From: Thamnaconus septentrionalis
Lineage: Eukaryota > Chordata > Actinopteri > Tetraodontiformes > Monacanthidae
Assembly (NCBI GenBank): GCA_009823395.1
Contig: CM020519.1
Span: 14,388,501 to 14,452,500 of the forward strand
DNA: 64,000 bases
Direction of reading: 5' to 3'
Within the stretch, counting starts at the first letter, position 1, and every line of letters starts with the position of its first letter. Shown here in pieces: positions 1 to 13,400 of the stretch. The notes under the pieces are model-generated. The model made no database searches, was not told the DNA's origin, and worked only from the letters and a program-made list of their open reading frames with translations. The position numbers were made by a program, and so were the translations under genes.

Positions 1-3000
1 CTGTCAAACGCTGAATGATGCGGGGACCAGGCGGGGGGGGGGGGGGGGTTCTGAAGATAAAATGTGGTTTCAGGTGCGTTTTGCAGAAGCGAGCGTCCCG
101 CACAGTGAGGCCATCGCGGGTCACTTTTCCGTACCACCGCAGACTCCGGGCCGATCAGATAAGACGTCCCGGTACATTCCAGAGAGGCCGGGCCCCCCTC
201 CTCCAGGGCCCGAGCTGGGATTCCTACTGAGCCCTGGAGAAACCGCTACCCCTGGAACGGAGGGGGGGGGGGGTCAGGCTAAACCTGCAGCGGCTGATCT
301 GGACTCCGGTCCCCCCAGAAACAGCCCGAAAACAAAGCGAAAACTAATATTGTGGAAGATCAATTGCTCCCGGCATCATCACATTAAATAATATTATCTG
401 TTTGGTTCCAGAGTTGGAAAATTTGTTTGATATTCTTGACACGCGGAGGTTATTCAAAGCACGAATAAACTGAAGGCACTCTGCTCAGCTTGTGTGTTTC
501 GTTTACATTTGTTTGAGGCTCCTATTTGATCAATTTAGTGCTCAAGTACCGTTCAAGTCCTTGTTTCAACCTCAGAAATCATGCTGCGCTATTAAACTTT
601 AACGACACCGCTAATATGCTGCATCACCGTGTAACGAGTCAAATGTCCGGACTGGACAACATTTACTGAAACCTGAAACTTGTCTTTGCAAACCCTCAAC
701 TCTAAAAACAGGCCGCATGTACTGGATTTACCATCTGCGAGTCCTTCTTCTGTTATTCAGCGCAAGTGTGTGTGTGTGTGTGTGTGTCTGTCGTGACAGT
801 TTTTTTTTTTTCCATCTTGTGAAATGGTTTAAACCTTCCTGTAAAAAGATTCAATTTAAGCTGCAGTTGAAAGAAAAGACGTTGGTTTCAGTGACTTGCT
901 GTGATCTCTCTGTGCTTGTCTATTAAATTATTTCTCACAAATGTAGTCAAGATAATTTGCTCTCATGGAATACTGCGATAAACACATCCTTGATGTAATT
1001 TAACAACCTCACCATAAAGACAACCAGATAATATAGAGAAAAATACCTTGCTGGTATCCGACTAAAACTGATGCATTGGTGGTCCCAGAGGGCAGAGCAA
1101 TTCTGGAGAGTTCATTGACCAGCTAGTGTGGCATTATGGTTAGAAAATATGAGTGAAATGAATTTTACACAGCACTGCACTCTCACAGATTTAATAGGCT
1201 GGATCTGACACCGGTTGCATAATGAGCATTAGAGGGTCATTTCTTATAAAAATGTCAGAGTGTAATTGGCAGCCAAGGACTTCAGCCCATGTTATTATTC
1301 CGTTATTTTCTGCCATTTCCACTCAAAAGGAACCATTGATTAAAATACAGAATGATTTCTGTATGACCGGCACAGATCTGCACGGTGACCTAATCTTGCT
1401 GCCGTGTCTGCTGCTGCCTGACCCGGCCTCCCTCTCCATGCCACAGCACAAAGGGTTTCCAGTCTGCATGGGAGAAAGTTGGTGACAGTTTCAAGCAGAT
1501 CAAGAGACTGCAGCTACTGCAAAACCCCAGTTCTCACATGTAATACCATTAGGGTCCGCCCACTCTCTTCACAATCAACATCCATACATTTCCAAATGAC
1601 ACAATAGTTGGCGATGTTTTGTTGTGTTTTCGGTGATTTGATTGCGTTTAGTCTAAGAAAGAAAACAGCTGTGAAGAGGGCAAACCCCAAATTCGCACAG
1701 TGCAAAAACAAAATTATGGTTCAGCAGGTTTCCAGCACCTCTGGAACGCACTGCTGCGTCTATTACTTTCAGAAGCCCTTGAGCTTGCGAAGGCCCTGTT
1801 TTTAGACTCCAGCTGCTAGAAATCCCTTAATGCTGCGCATGAGACTCGGTGAAAACCCTGTCTGAGATGGTTTATCTTTTTGCAACTCGCTCTAAGTCCA
1901 AATTGCCTGTAGACATGAAGCCATTCTTTGTGCGTAAAGGTTAGCATACCTGTTTAAGACCACGTTTAGACTAAGTTGGAGGGTTATTCTATGGCAAGGT
2001 GAAGTGGCATGCAGCATCCTTTTTCAGTTCACAAGTTAAGCCTGTCTTATATTTTTGGGGCTGTTGCAAGCAGATTCTACTAAATTACTCAAAAGCACAG
2101 CACAACAAATGAAATTAAACACATAGATCCCCTGTTGCAAGATTTGGATATTTTATTCTCAAGCCTAAACTCCTTTCACAGGTGTCAGCCACCCGCCTAC
2201 TAATCCTATAAGTTAGCATGTTTACGTACAATATGTGCACATATGAACCAAGGCAATGGGATGAATCTGTTCATGGTTCTAAAAGGCCAAAAGCAATAAC
2301 ATAATACAAATTGAAAAAATAACATGTGTATAATATTATATGATTATTGCAGTCATTAAAACCCACAAATTCCTATTCAGCCTGGACACGGGCACAGACG
2401 TTAAACCAACCACAACATGAAGATGGTCGTCCACTTCTCTCACTTTTCTTCTGTTCCACTGACATTCGCTTCTTTCAATGTTGCCATCAGGTTCTTCAGT
2501 AGTATTTGTTTGTGCATCTTATCCATCTTCATCACCACGGGTAGAACTTCACATGTTTTATTTACATCTGATAATGTTGAAAATCACTTCATATACAATT
2601 TAATATATCTTTAGTATTTCTCCTGCTTTAAAGGTATTACCTCTAACAAACACAGATAAGAAGTTGCTCCCTTCTTAAAATCCAGCTAGCAAATAATTAG
2701 CTAGTTAGGACTTGATACCAATTACTGGCCACGTTAATCCAAATGTCCATAAAATTATCCAGACGACACTGGATAAATTTATGAAGGTCTAAACTGTCAC
2801 TGTGGAATCCCGTAAAAGGAGAATGCTCATATTTTCTGCAGCACCGCCTCCCAGTAATAAAACTACGAAAAACTTTACTTCAACGCAGTACTGTGACACA
2901 ACTGTGTGGCGCACTAAATCAATCAAAAATCGTTGAGTGTTTCACAATTATGTTCTCATTAAAATGTCTCGCCAGAGTTAGAAGCGTGTTTGCTAGCTTG

Positions 3001-4057
3001 CAGATACCAACGCTAGCAAGCCAGCTAACTGCAGCTAATTACTTTTCCCCATCAACATGGCGTTCACACATCTGCACATTCATTTTGAAACATTTTGAAA
3101 GGTTATGAATGCACCTCACACACACAGTGAATTTATTTTTGTACATATGACAGAGTTACAGTTAGGAAGGCAGGAGGCAAGAAGAGTGGACAATTTTGGT
3201 GCATTCCAAAGTCCAAGCTCAGCCTCCTGCGGGATCCACTACAACGCTGGGAGTGTTATCAACACGGTGAAAATTAGTGCCACAAACAGTCATTAAGCAA
3301 AAGTGTTGTTTGTTGTTATGTGTTTTACATGGCGGTAATAGGCAGGTGCCAACAGCCGGTCGCCAAGTGGTGACATTTTTACATTCACACCATGGAAAAT
3401 ACAGTAACACTAAAGGGCGCCTAACGCGGGAACTCAAGCGCTTTTAGTTTTTAAAAAAAAAAAGTACAGCCATTCAGTCAAACCCTGAAACAATTTTACC
3501 ACGTGTGTCACGGTGATAAAAGATCAGAGTACAGTTTAAGAAAGAAAAAAACACGCCATTTTATTTGAAACAGTTCTTTGCCTGCTTTGCTTCTTAGTTG
3601 AAAGATCAGGTCAGGGGAGCAGACGATGGCATCCTTGCGGTGTGGCACCGGCCCAGTCCTTCACACCCTCTTCCTGCATCCATGAATTAGACTCTTGTAC
3701 GGCTCTCTGTGTTGAAATTTGTGTCAGCAGTGCAACCGTGGCTCATATGGAGATATATTTACCAAATGGTTCAGTGCCAAAGAACACGCATATACAGTAA
3801 GGGAGTAAAAAAAAAAAAAAAAAAATACATGCTTCTCCAATGTACCTCCAGTTCTGGCCACGGTGAAATCCTGATCTCTTGCTCTGCAGGGTTCACAAGG
3901 TTGACGAGTCAAGTGAGGAAGTGGGTCATAGCTTATAAGGGGCGCGACGTCTCAACGTAGAGATCCGCAGCAAATATTTATGCCTGTTTATTGCAGAGGT
4001 TAAGCAGTTCAGGCAGCGACGGTGATGCCCGGACCTCCATCTCTCCTCCATGAAAAA
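1..4057. other. Gene-free stretch at the left edge
   Basis: No gene is supported. Contents are a 16-nt G run at 33-48 and a shorter one at 263-273 within a GC-rich first 330 bp, a (GT)n at about 765-787, and a poly-A at about 3808-3825. The block at about 1080-1500 reads like conserved non-coding sequence: high complexity, balanced composition and no repeats. Conservation could not be tested. Confidence 0.35.
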
Positions 4058-4082
4058 ACACACACACACACACACACACACT
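4058..4082. repeat. (CA)n microsatellite
   Basis: About twelve CA units following an A6 run. Confidence 0.9.
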
Positions 4083-7000
4083 CAGTGAGCTCTAAAACCC
4101 ATCGCCCGCTTGGCAAATGTCCCACGTGCCCGCCGACAAGCGCAGGCCTGTCCCAGAGCCACTCCATAACCTGCCTCTTCCTACCAGCGTGTTGACTTTA
4201 CCCACTTTGTCGGGGTGGCGGGGTAGTGGGGGTCTAGAGAGGAAAAGCGAGGCAGCCCTGAAGGCCAACCTCTGTTCCCTGAAGCCTGGGCCTACCGGGG
4301 AGGCACCGAGGGACAGAGGACATCAACGGCCAGGTGGAATTTTGAATTTATTTTTTTTGTTTCAAGTTTTCAGTGGCTGACGTGAGTTTGTTTTCTGTAG
4401 GCAGAAGGGGCTCAGTGACTCTGACAGTCCTCTGACAGCACGGATTCCGAAAATCACCCTGCGGCCATCCAGTTAATGATGACGAGTAACGACGACAACA
4501 AGCGACCTGCTCAACATTAACTTCACCGTAACTGCAGACACGGACACCGAGGCTCGTTAAATCACAGTGCAAAACAAATCACACGCACTGGCTGAGTCAA
4601 TGACTTGGTCAGCTAGCAAAAGTTGCACATCGCTATCGTCTTCCGCGATTTCGCTCTCTACCTCCCTCTCTAGGCGCACCGCAGCTTCTGAGACTGTATA
4701 GTTAGGATTTCATAAAGGGCTAAAATCTTTATTGTTTTTCCTGCCCATGTAATGTCAAGTCATGATGGGTCAGTTCACTGCACACTCTGAAACTGAAAGG
4801 CACAGCTGTTGTGGTTTTTTGATTAAATGATTCATCGGATCAATTAATCAAATCATTAATTGGATTCTTTTTGACTTTGTACTGACCAACGTAAATGTAT
4901 TTCTCTTTTAACTGCCCGTTGAAAAATATCCCAAACCAAATTTTTTCTTTCCGTTTTTTTTGCTTGACTGATCAAAATGATAAAAGAAATACAGATGATG
5001 TCATTTCTACAAGCGACTACAAGCGACAGCACGGTTATTGCAGAATTTATTGCTGTAATCAGATTAAATACTTGAGAAAACCTCTCTGGCTGAAGATCTG
5101 GACCTTCATTGTAAAGACTGCAGTCTTTGTTACAGTCCAATTTGTTTTCTTTTTGCCCAGCCCAGACTGACCACACCAAGCTGCCTGAGCTGTTCACATG
5201 TCACATGTACGCGCCGGCACATAGTTAAACTGTCTGTTCTCTGGAGGTGAAAATTAGGTGAGTATAGACGAGCAAAGTGAGCAGCCTCTGGTCTTTCCGC
5301 ATGTTGACCACTTCGCCGCCTTCTTCACAGCATTGCACAGCTTATGGTGCCCAAGTGTAAAGGCATTTATCCTGAGCGCAAACAGCTAAGTGTGTGTGAA
5401 ACTGGCTCCGTGCGACTTTAAGCTTTTAACAGCTGAAGAACACAATGCTGCATGTGACGATTGTCTCAAGAGTGCTGTTTGTCACACAGCTGCATTGGTG
5501 CCTGTTAGATCTTATATTTTACACTTTAACTTTCACTTGCTAGTTTTACCTCAGGGCAGCCCATGACTTGTATTTTATGAGGATTTGTTGAACTTTCTCA
5601 TATTACATCTACTGTAAAACTGACCACATTTCAATATTTTGACAAACTACTTTCAATATATATCTTATATGGCTTTAGCTTCTAAGCTAAGACCAAGTAT
5701 GAATTTACGTGAAATAAATTGTATTTTAATTTGATATGAAGCTAGTTTGTTATGCAGTAATATATCGAACTCTTTGTTGCAAAATAAGAATCCCTAATGA
5801 TAAAATCTACCACACCATATGCAACATTTCCCAAATCCACTGGACTTGCTTCATGTATCCATCTGGAAAAACAAATCTGCGCTTGACATTCAAGGTGACC
5901 AAGACAATGAGGTATCTAAACTCTTACAAAAGCCGTCAGGACAGAAAAAGATCTTTCTTCACCAAGGTGTCCATTAATAAAATGTCAGAACTGAAGTCTC
6001 AAGGTCACTTTCTCAGCAGATTTTTCATCATCGATTGATTGCGATTATTTTACTTCCTCTCCGACTGCAGTGGAGCAGTTGGAAGAGTCTGGCTGACTAG
6101 ACAAGGTTGTCTGCCCGATGACGCCCGATATCAGTCGGCCTGTCACCAGCTCGTAGCAGGGGAGGAAGACGGACACACTTTTCAAATACTTTTGTTTCGT
6201 TTTAAAGTGTTTTACGTTTATTTGAGTATGTGAACATAGTGCGTCCGAGCTCTGCTGAACCAAGTCGGAGCAAATCTATCACAGAGGCAGGTATGGCTGG
6301 CCGGCGCTCCTCTTCCATCCACAACACAGCCACGCTCTGTCCAAAGCCAAACCCTAAAAAACCGCAGCCTCATTAAAACTTACATAACAGCTCAACAGAT
6401 GCTCAGTGTCGCAGCCTCTTTATCCATAACTGCTGCTGCACTAATCAGCTCTAATGGAAGCCCCTGGAATCACTCGGTCCGATCCTGATTCAGCACATGT
6501 GGTGAATTCACCTTTCCAAGAGAGGTTTTTCTCTAAACTCGAAAGACCCAGTCCCAACTCTAGTGTTTACCCCTACGCCTTAGCCCTCGGCCCTTGGCAC
6601 CAAGTCCCAAGAGGTAAGGGGTAGCTGAGATTCCGCCCTACGATTGTGGGCACCTCATCAATAACAACTGCACCCATCAGAAGTTGGCAATAGCTTCTAT
6701 GTTGGCAGATGCGACATGTTTTGCAGACGGCCGGTGTGTTGTTGGGGCTCTACAGCAGCCCTGCAAGCGTGCCCTGACACAGAGGTTAAAGTTTAGTCAA
6801 GTCACTGCTGCTGAATCACAGACAGACCGTCGTGCACCACCAAGTGGAGGAGGAGAGGCATTAAAATGTACCGATTAACCATCGAAACACATAAAACAAA
6901 GGTACTTTTAAGTCTTAATTAACTAAAGAAACTTTAAGAAAATGCTCAATATTTGTGAACGTCTTTGGATGATTGAGTCGATTCCACTGCCATCTTTTAA

Positions 7001-10000
7001 ATGACAGTAACATCTTATGGCCCTCTAGTTGAACTGTCATTCGGACAAAAAGGGTCTATTTTAAAAGGAAACCCTTCACCCTGCCTCTCTGTCTCTGTCC
7101 TTACGAGGATTGGGACATGCTAGACCTTCACAGGAATGTTCAAAACAAAATTTTAGGACTAAAGGACGAGTTGGCTTTGGGAACAAAACTTGTTGCAGCC
7201 CTCGTAAGCCAGCTTCATTTTATAAAAGAAACTGAGTGTTGGGACAAGAGACCATTTAGACATTTGTGAAGCAGAGACAGCATTAAAACAAAACCTTTGT
7301 AAGAGAGTAAGAGTTGCAATGCTTATTGCCAGGAATTGGGCGAGTTCTTCCTGGTCAGCTGGCATTGGCTAGGAAACGGCCCAATCTGGTCACAAGGAAT
7401 CATTTTGATACCCAACTTCACATCGTAGCTATTCGTCTTGTGGCGTGTAGGTGCACAACACATTTTCCCCAGCCTGTGTATGCATTCCGTGTGCTCCTCT
7501 ACGTTCAGCACAGGTGGAACATGTCCATTCGAGGACAGGATGTTAAGTGGTGTTATTCAAGGTACATTTAACCACAAAATCATCAAACGGGCCCGAGGAG
7601 CCTAAGTCCTTCGCTTCAAAAGGAAAAAAAAAAAAAAAAAGAAATATGCAGAGGCCAACCTCAGCCCAACCCATTCCTGCAGCCCTGGAGCATATCTGGT
7701 GGTGGACGGGGTGGCGACTGGGTATGCGAACGTGTATCGGACCATGGCTGCCTGAGCCATCCAGACAGAGGGGGGCATTGTACGAGTGGACTCGCGCAAA
7801 TCCGCACCACCCACGGCAAAGTCCCCGCCCTTCATACGGCACTCGACGTCGGGCTTGTCTTTATTACACAAGATAACATTAATTCAAGATTAGATAAACT
7901 TGGCTGTGAGACTCGCCGTTTGAAGCGTTTCAGTGTTTTCTGGCTCGGTTTGCCTTCGAGTTCGGCCCCGGGCATCCCCTCTCGGCCCTCAGACTTCCCT
8001 TCGCGTCTCGCTCTCTCCGGGTCGGCACACGTTACCTAAATCACTTCTCTTCTGCGCTTAAATAAACAGCCGCTTTCACCCCGCCGCTGACCCGGCTGAG
8101 CGGCACCATGGCTTGGCTGTAACTGATCACTTTAATTGGTCCTGGAAATACTTCCACCTGAAAGAAGAGACCGTTTCACAAAGACCCCTCAAACCCCGCA
8201 GAGATCGAGTTCAAACTATCTGTTCCGAATTGTGAGAGATTGGGCGCTTTCTGATTTTGGACAGCTCTGTTTTCCTATTCATGGAAAGTCAGACCATAGG
8301 ATTTATGCAACACTTTGCAGCACTCGAGACTTGGCCACCTGCAGTGCGTAGATTTTATTCGCATAAGCTCCACTGCCAGGTGATGCAAAATGGCAACTGG
8401 AGGCCAATGTCATGATCTCCTGGCGAAAAGTGATTGCATTACATCAGGTTGGCTGGCCCGGCCCATTACACTTGGAGGAATCAAAGACTTCAGATCTTTC
8501 TGCAAAGCTCTCTACCATAAGTTTGGCTGTCCTTCTATATTAGCAGTGTCTTTCAACTGCTTCTGAAATTATCACACCGGCTTGGCCACCGTCGTTGGTT
8601 TTCCACAACAGCTGCACGCAGGAAAAAACCTCACATGACTTGCATGTGATAGCAGTCTGAAGAGAAACCTCACTGATTTGCAGAGATACAAGATATTTTT
8701 TTTCCCTTATTACTCTGATGCAAATGAAACATTGTCCAAAGTGTCAACTGATGAAATATGATTAGAAGACAAGATGTTTCGAATGCTAGAAAGCTTGATT
8801 CGCGAATAGAAAATGTACCAAACCTTTGAAAAGTGCAGTGAGCTGGCACCTTCAAATGGGAATTCCCTTCAGGGGTTTAAAAATTACCCTTGAAAAGGCT
8901 CTGAGTTCACTTTGAGCAAATACGCGAGTCTCCCATCTAATTAAACTGTCATTAAATGCGCCGAATGCTCAAGCTATACATAGATGTACTGATCTATATT
9001 CGTCTTTTTGGGTGTTGCTGTCAAGTGTAAACACCACAGCCTGGCCACAGTGAGTCAGCCCGGACACTGACCGCTCAGATTTCCCCCCTGAAAAATACGA
9101 GCTGTAAACGTCTCCTGTGCACATCTCATGAAGTGGGAGAGGAAATATGCCTGGTCGTCCACAATATTCTCTTTCTGAAGACTGAACCAGTGTGCCCTCA
9201 CTCCCTCCCGAGCTCGCTGCCTTCTGGGCTGACAACGGTAGGATTCATCAGGAAGGCATGCTAGGGCCTTCCCGGCACGCTCTCCCTCTGTTGCCATTTT
9301 CATTTGCATAAAACAATATTTGAATGGCATGCATCAAATGAAGAAAAAAGGAGTGACACATGCAAATTGGAAATGGAACTGTCCAACTTTCCAACGAAAA
9401 AATGTTTAATTTACACTTTTCCTCCAAGATTTTCCAATAAGACTCAGGAAAAGACATTATACAATGTATGAGTGGTTTATCTTGCAAACATATAATATAA
9501 ATTTAGAGTAGTTTGTGTGATATTTAGCCTATTGGGCTTTCGGGAAAAGCTAATTTTCCATATATAGATTTTGAACTAGCATCTTTAAAGTGATGTCACA
9601 CTCTGTCGGAGCTGGTCAACCCTCCTGTCAGCTTGTCAATAACCAAGAAGCAGCAACGATCACCAATTGATTCTTAATGATTATGTATTTATTTATTATG
9701 TAATAGTTTATTACAACGTAGTGTCTGAAAGATGGCAATGTTTGCACGATATTCAATTTATTTTTGTTTGCTCAGTGGAAGTTCAGTGTTGACTAAAACG
9801 ACTGACTGCATATAAAATTGGATACCAGGTTCAAACAGGAGGCCAACACCGTAGTGTGAAAAAAACTGCATTCTACCATTTAGCCAGCAGGGGCTGTCAA
9901 ACATTGCTGCCTGGAAAGGGGCACTAAATTTATATGGCTAAATTTTTTTGTTAGTCTAACTCACTAGTCAATAATAATAACAATATGATAATAGTCAAAT

Positions 10001-10176
10001 AGGCCCTAATATGTATTTTGTACGATTTGGTCTAATTTTGAGGAAAATGGCCATTGAGTTGAAGAATGAATGGTTAGCAGGCCTAGCAGGCTCACAATCA
10101 TTGCCCACCTGTGGCACCAACCATATGCAAAACCATCCAAATATGGAATATGGAATTGGAGTTTCAAACAATCGTT

Positions 10177-10178
<2 letters not shown>
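4083..10178. other. Gene-free stretch with candidate non-coding conserved blocks
   Basis: No gene is supported. A short MITE-like patch lies at about 6540-6640 (CCCTCGGCCCTTGGCACCAA next to a partly inverted partner). A poly-A lies at 7623-7640. The blocks at about 8100-8660 and 8720-8970 have no repeats, mixed composition and many homeodomain-type TAATTA/TTAAT words, and look like candidate enhancers. Their conservation could not be tested. Confidence 0.35.

Positions 10179-10228
<50 letters not shown>
10179..10228. repeat. (CT)25 microsatellite
   Basis: An uninterrupted CT run of about 50 bp (GAGA on the minus strand), directly followed by CRE and CCAAT-like motifs. Translations across it are low-complexity artefacts. 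Confidence 0.97.
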
Positions 10229-10229
<1 letters not shown>

Positions 10230-10251
10230 AATGGTTTCGCAAACCGATGGG

Positions 10252-10287
10252 TGACGTCACGATGACTCTGTCCGTCTTTCATTGGCT
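10252..10287. promoter_or_regulatory. CRE palindrome plus inverted CCAAT box in gene-free DNA
   Basis: TGACGTCA at 10252-10259 is followed by ATTGGCT (inverted CCAAT) at 10281-10287, directly after a long CT/GAGA tract. Together this resembles a small TATA-less promoter. No gene was found on either side. Confidence 0.3.
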
Positions 10288-10445
10288 AAAAGCGAGTGTG
10301 GGGTTTGCAGGCAGCGGGCTTGTTCCGAAATAGTGTAACAATGCATCCAACCCTATGTAAAGCTTGGTAGCATCAACTGCATCAACACTTTAAAAAAAAA
10401 CTGAAAGATCTTCTGTTTGAACCAATGTAGTGTAATGGCTCACTT

Positions 10446-10489
10446 ATCACTTATGTCTTTAAACGCAAACATTTAAAGACATAAGTGAT
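10446..10489. repeat. Perfect 18-bp inverted repeat with 8-nt loop
   Basis: The arms ATCACTTATGTCTTTAAA (10446-10463) and its exact complement (10472-10489) surround the loop CGCAAACA. The flanks include a preceding TCACTT partial copy and a following poly-A. It could be the centre of a palindromic MITE or a small transcribed hairpin; the stem is short for a microRNA precursor. Confidence 0.8.
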
Positions 10490-13400
10490 TGTAAATAATA
10501 AAAAAAAAAACTCTCACACATCGGCTCCCATTTAATATTTAATAAAGACTCATTGTACGCCAAGTTGTGGACACAGCAGGAAGCAGCTTCTGCAAGCTGC
10601 CTTAAGAACCCCAGGAGAAGAGGCAGTAGTTGCAGCTGATGGGATTGTAGCGTCGATGCTGCCGTAACATCTGTTGCAGATGTTTATCAGAAGCAGATGG
10701 CATTTCTGCATAACCGGATGAAGAAAATGCATTGAGTTGCTGCTCTTGATGGAAATATTCTAGTTCTGCGAGAATGTTCCTCGATTTAAGTGAAATATTA
10801 CACATGGACATTCAGTTGTATGTGCATTATTTTTGTGATTGTTATTTTGGTCGTTTGGTTGCCAAACAAAACACACAATCCGGGTTCAGAAAGAAAATGA
10901 TTTGCGTCAAACACGTTTCTGTTGACATATATACAATTAGCGAAACTTCGTAAAACGCTACTTAAACATTTAAAAAGGGAAAGGTATTGGGTAAGGGCGG
11001 TAAAGCACACACACGACGTTCAACATTTTCCAGGTCATGTTTGTCACTTTGCTTAATTTCTTAAAACAGCATGTTAAACAACTGCATCAACAAAACAACA
11101 TCACTTCGTTACATACTTTTTTTCAACCATATGAATGGACGCAGTCACTGGGGGTTCGTGCAAGCCACTGTGCATGAATGTTTACAGAAGTGAAAACCCT
11201 TGAAAGGCACGATGTCTGTGGGATCATCCTGGAGCCTCAAGTGACTCTTTGATGAGCCAGTTGTGCAACTTTCTGCCGACACGGGTTTCAATTTGCTGCA
11301 AGGTAAACAGCAGGAGCCGGTAAATAAGGCGAGGCTTTGAGCTGATTCGTGCGCAGACAGGAAAGATTAGACCTGCAGACGGGAGAGGATGAGGGAGGCT
11401 TCATCACTTGCTGCACGAGGATCAGCCCGTCTTTGGCTCAGAGGCCAGTCGCCTGCTATTAAATAATGTCGGCCAAATGCTTACAGCTGCCACAGACTGT
11501 ACTACTGTTTGTAGGAGATATTCCACATAAGTAACTTTTAAGAAATGCAAAAATGAGGGTTTCACCCAGGTGAAGTATCGTCTGGTTTTTTTTTTATCTG
11601 TATATGAACAAGGTGAAGTCATGTTCATTGTTCTTCTCATCTGAGAAATTTTCTATAGCTTCAATATTAAAGTTAACTGTTGTCTCGTATTCAAAGCAAC
11701 AAATACACATGAACAAGGAAGGAAAATATCAAGTGATGACGTAAGAATGTAATGCTGCTATTAGGATGTCGAACAAGCTAACATTAGCTAAATTAATGCT
11801 GGATATAACCCTGAATCCTAAATCAGTTACCAGAACTCACACACTGCATACATTAGAGTTTAAATTCATTACACCTGATTGCTTGTTGGCTGCTGCTAGG
11901 TTTAACTCATGCTTCTTCTTGTCTGAATGCGCCTATATTTTTAGGACAAACGTTAATTTAGACACTTATATTATGGCAAACTAAAAACCCAGCAATAAGA
12001 GCATTCGGACAAAGATGTGTAAGGCGACTGAGAAGTTAATCGCAACAAGGCACGTATTTTCATTGAATTAATGGGTGAACCCAGAAGCCTTCACATGGCT
12101 CCGTCGACCACGCTCACATTCCCCTAGTGTCACTTGGCCCTTTTGTACTGTCACCACTGCCGTTACATCACATTTAATTACCTCAAAGGTCAACATTTCA
12201 TCGGCTTCTAGTCACGGGTTGATAATGTATACAGTGTATGGCACATTCCTTTGGGCCTTACCTGTGTAACTGGATCCCCTGACTGCCTTGAAAATCCCAG
12301 CTCCATCAATGTCACTGATAAAGCCAAAGAGTCTTGGAGCCAAAAGAAACCTTAAATCTCGGACACCACTGGGGTGATTGCCAATACAACAGATAACCTG
12401 AGTTTTTGCTAAGTTTCTGTGAGGATTTTACCAATTGTATTAAAAGTAGGAGTTACATTAATAGGTTTTTATTGTGCACATTTTGTGTTTTTCTTTGCAC
12501 TTAATCTGTAGCATCTGGTGTAGGCAGCTATAAATGCAACTGTCAATGCGTGAACTGTCAGGCAACGGTTAATGGTTATAGTTAAAAACATAGTAACACA
12601 AATTATGGGATGGGCAAAAATTCACTAGGATTTCTTTTTCCAAAAAGGTGCAGGAGGGATTTTTTTGTTACCCCTGAAATAAATTCAGTGTAACCAAAAA
12701 GCTGAAAATGTAATTCCTGGATTGTTCAAATCAACCACAAACAATTGCATTAGGCTGATAACATCTACCATGTTGACTCAAACCAAAAACCGTCGCATTA
12801 ATGGCCATCTTGAAACCACAGAGGTGGGAACTGTAGCCCCTGGCCAAAGCCAAAGTCTGCAAGTTCATTCCTCTCGTGCTTGAGATGGCTCAGGGTAATT
12901 CACAGCGATAATGGACGGAACCAAAGACGTAGGTCCAGAGGGCAGGAATGTGCTGGTGTTTTAAGTCTCATGACCTGAGATACTCTTGCAATAATAACAG
13001 AGCGAAAAAGCTCAGTGACTTATCAGAGGCAGCAGGAATGCAGAGCAGCCGAGGAGAAAGAAGGAAAGGTAACGGTCGCCCGAGTAGGTTCTGAATTTTA
13101 CGTGTAATTATCTCTCACGGTGATGTAATCTGAAGTTAAATGAGAGCTTTCGCTGACTAAATCGCCACTTGAGGGCAGCGTCTGAGCACCACATAGGATC
13201 TTGGCGGTCGCTTGGTTGTCTATCAGCATGTGAAGCAACATTTCTTTTTTTTTTTGTGATCTGTTCCCTATTTAGTCTCCCGTCAACTCTGCTGTGGTCT
13301 CCTTGTCAGAGAAATATCTGTTTGCAACCATTTGGTGGATTAGCTGGCAGCTTTCAGTGACTCAAAGACTCGGCATTCTTTTGTTTTGGGTAATTAGCAT

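Noticed and set aside
6540..6640. Possible MITE based on CCCTCGGCCCTTGGCACCAA and a nearby partial inverse
   Set aside because: Only a short stretch is visible and no matching ends or target duplication were found, so no element is called.
9995..10333. Overlapping ORFs with long Ser-Leu or Arg-Glu repeats
   Set aside because: They are translations of the (CT)25 microsatellite.
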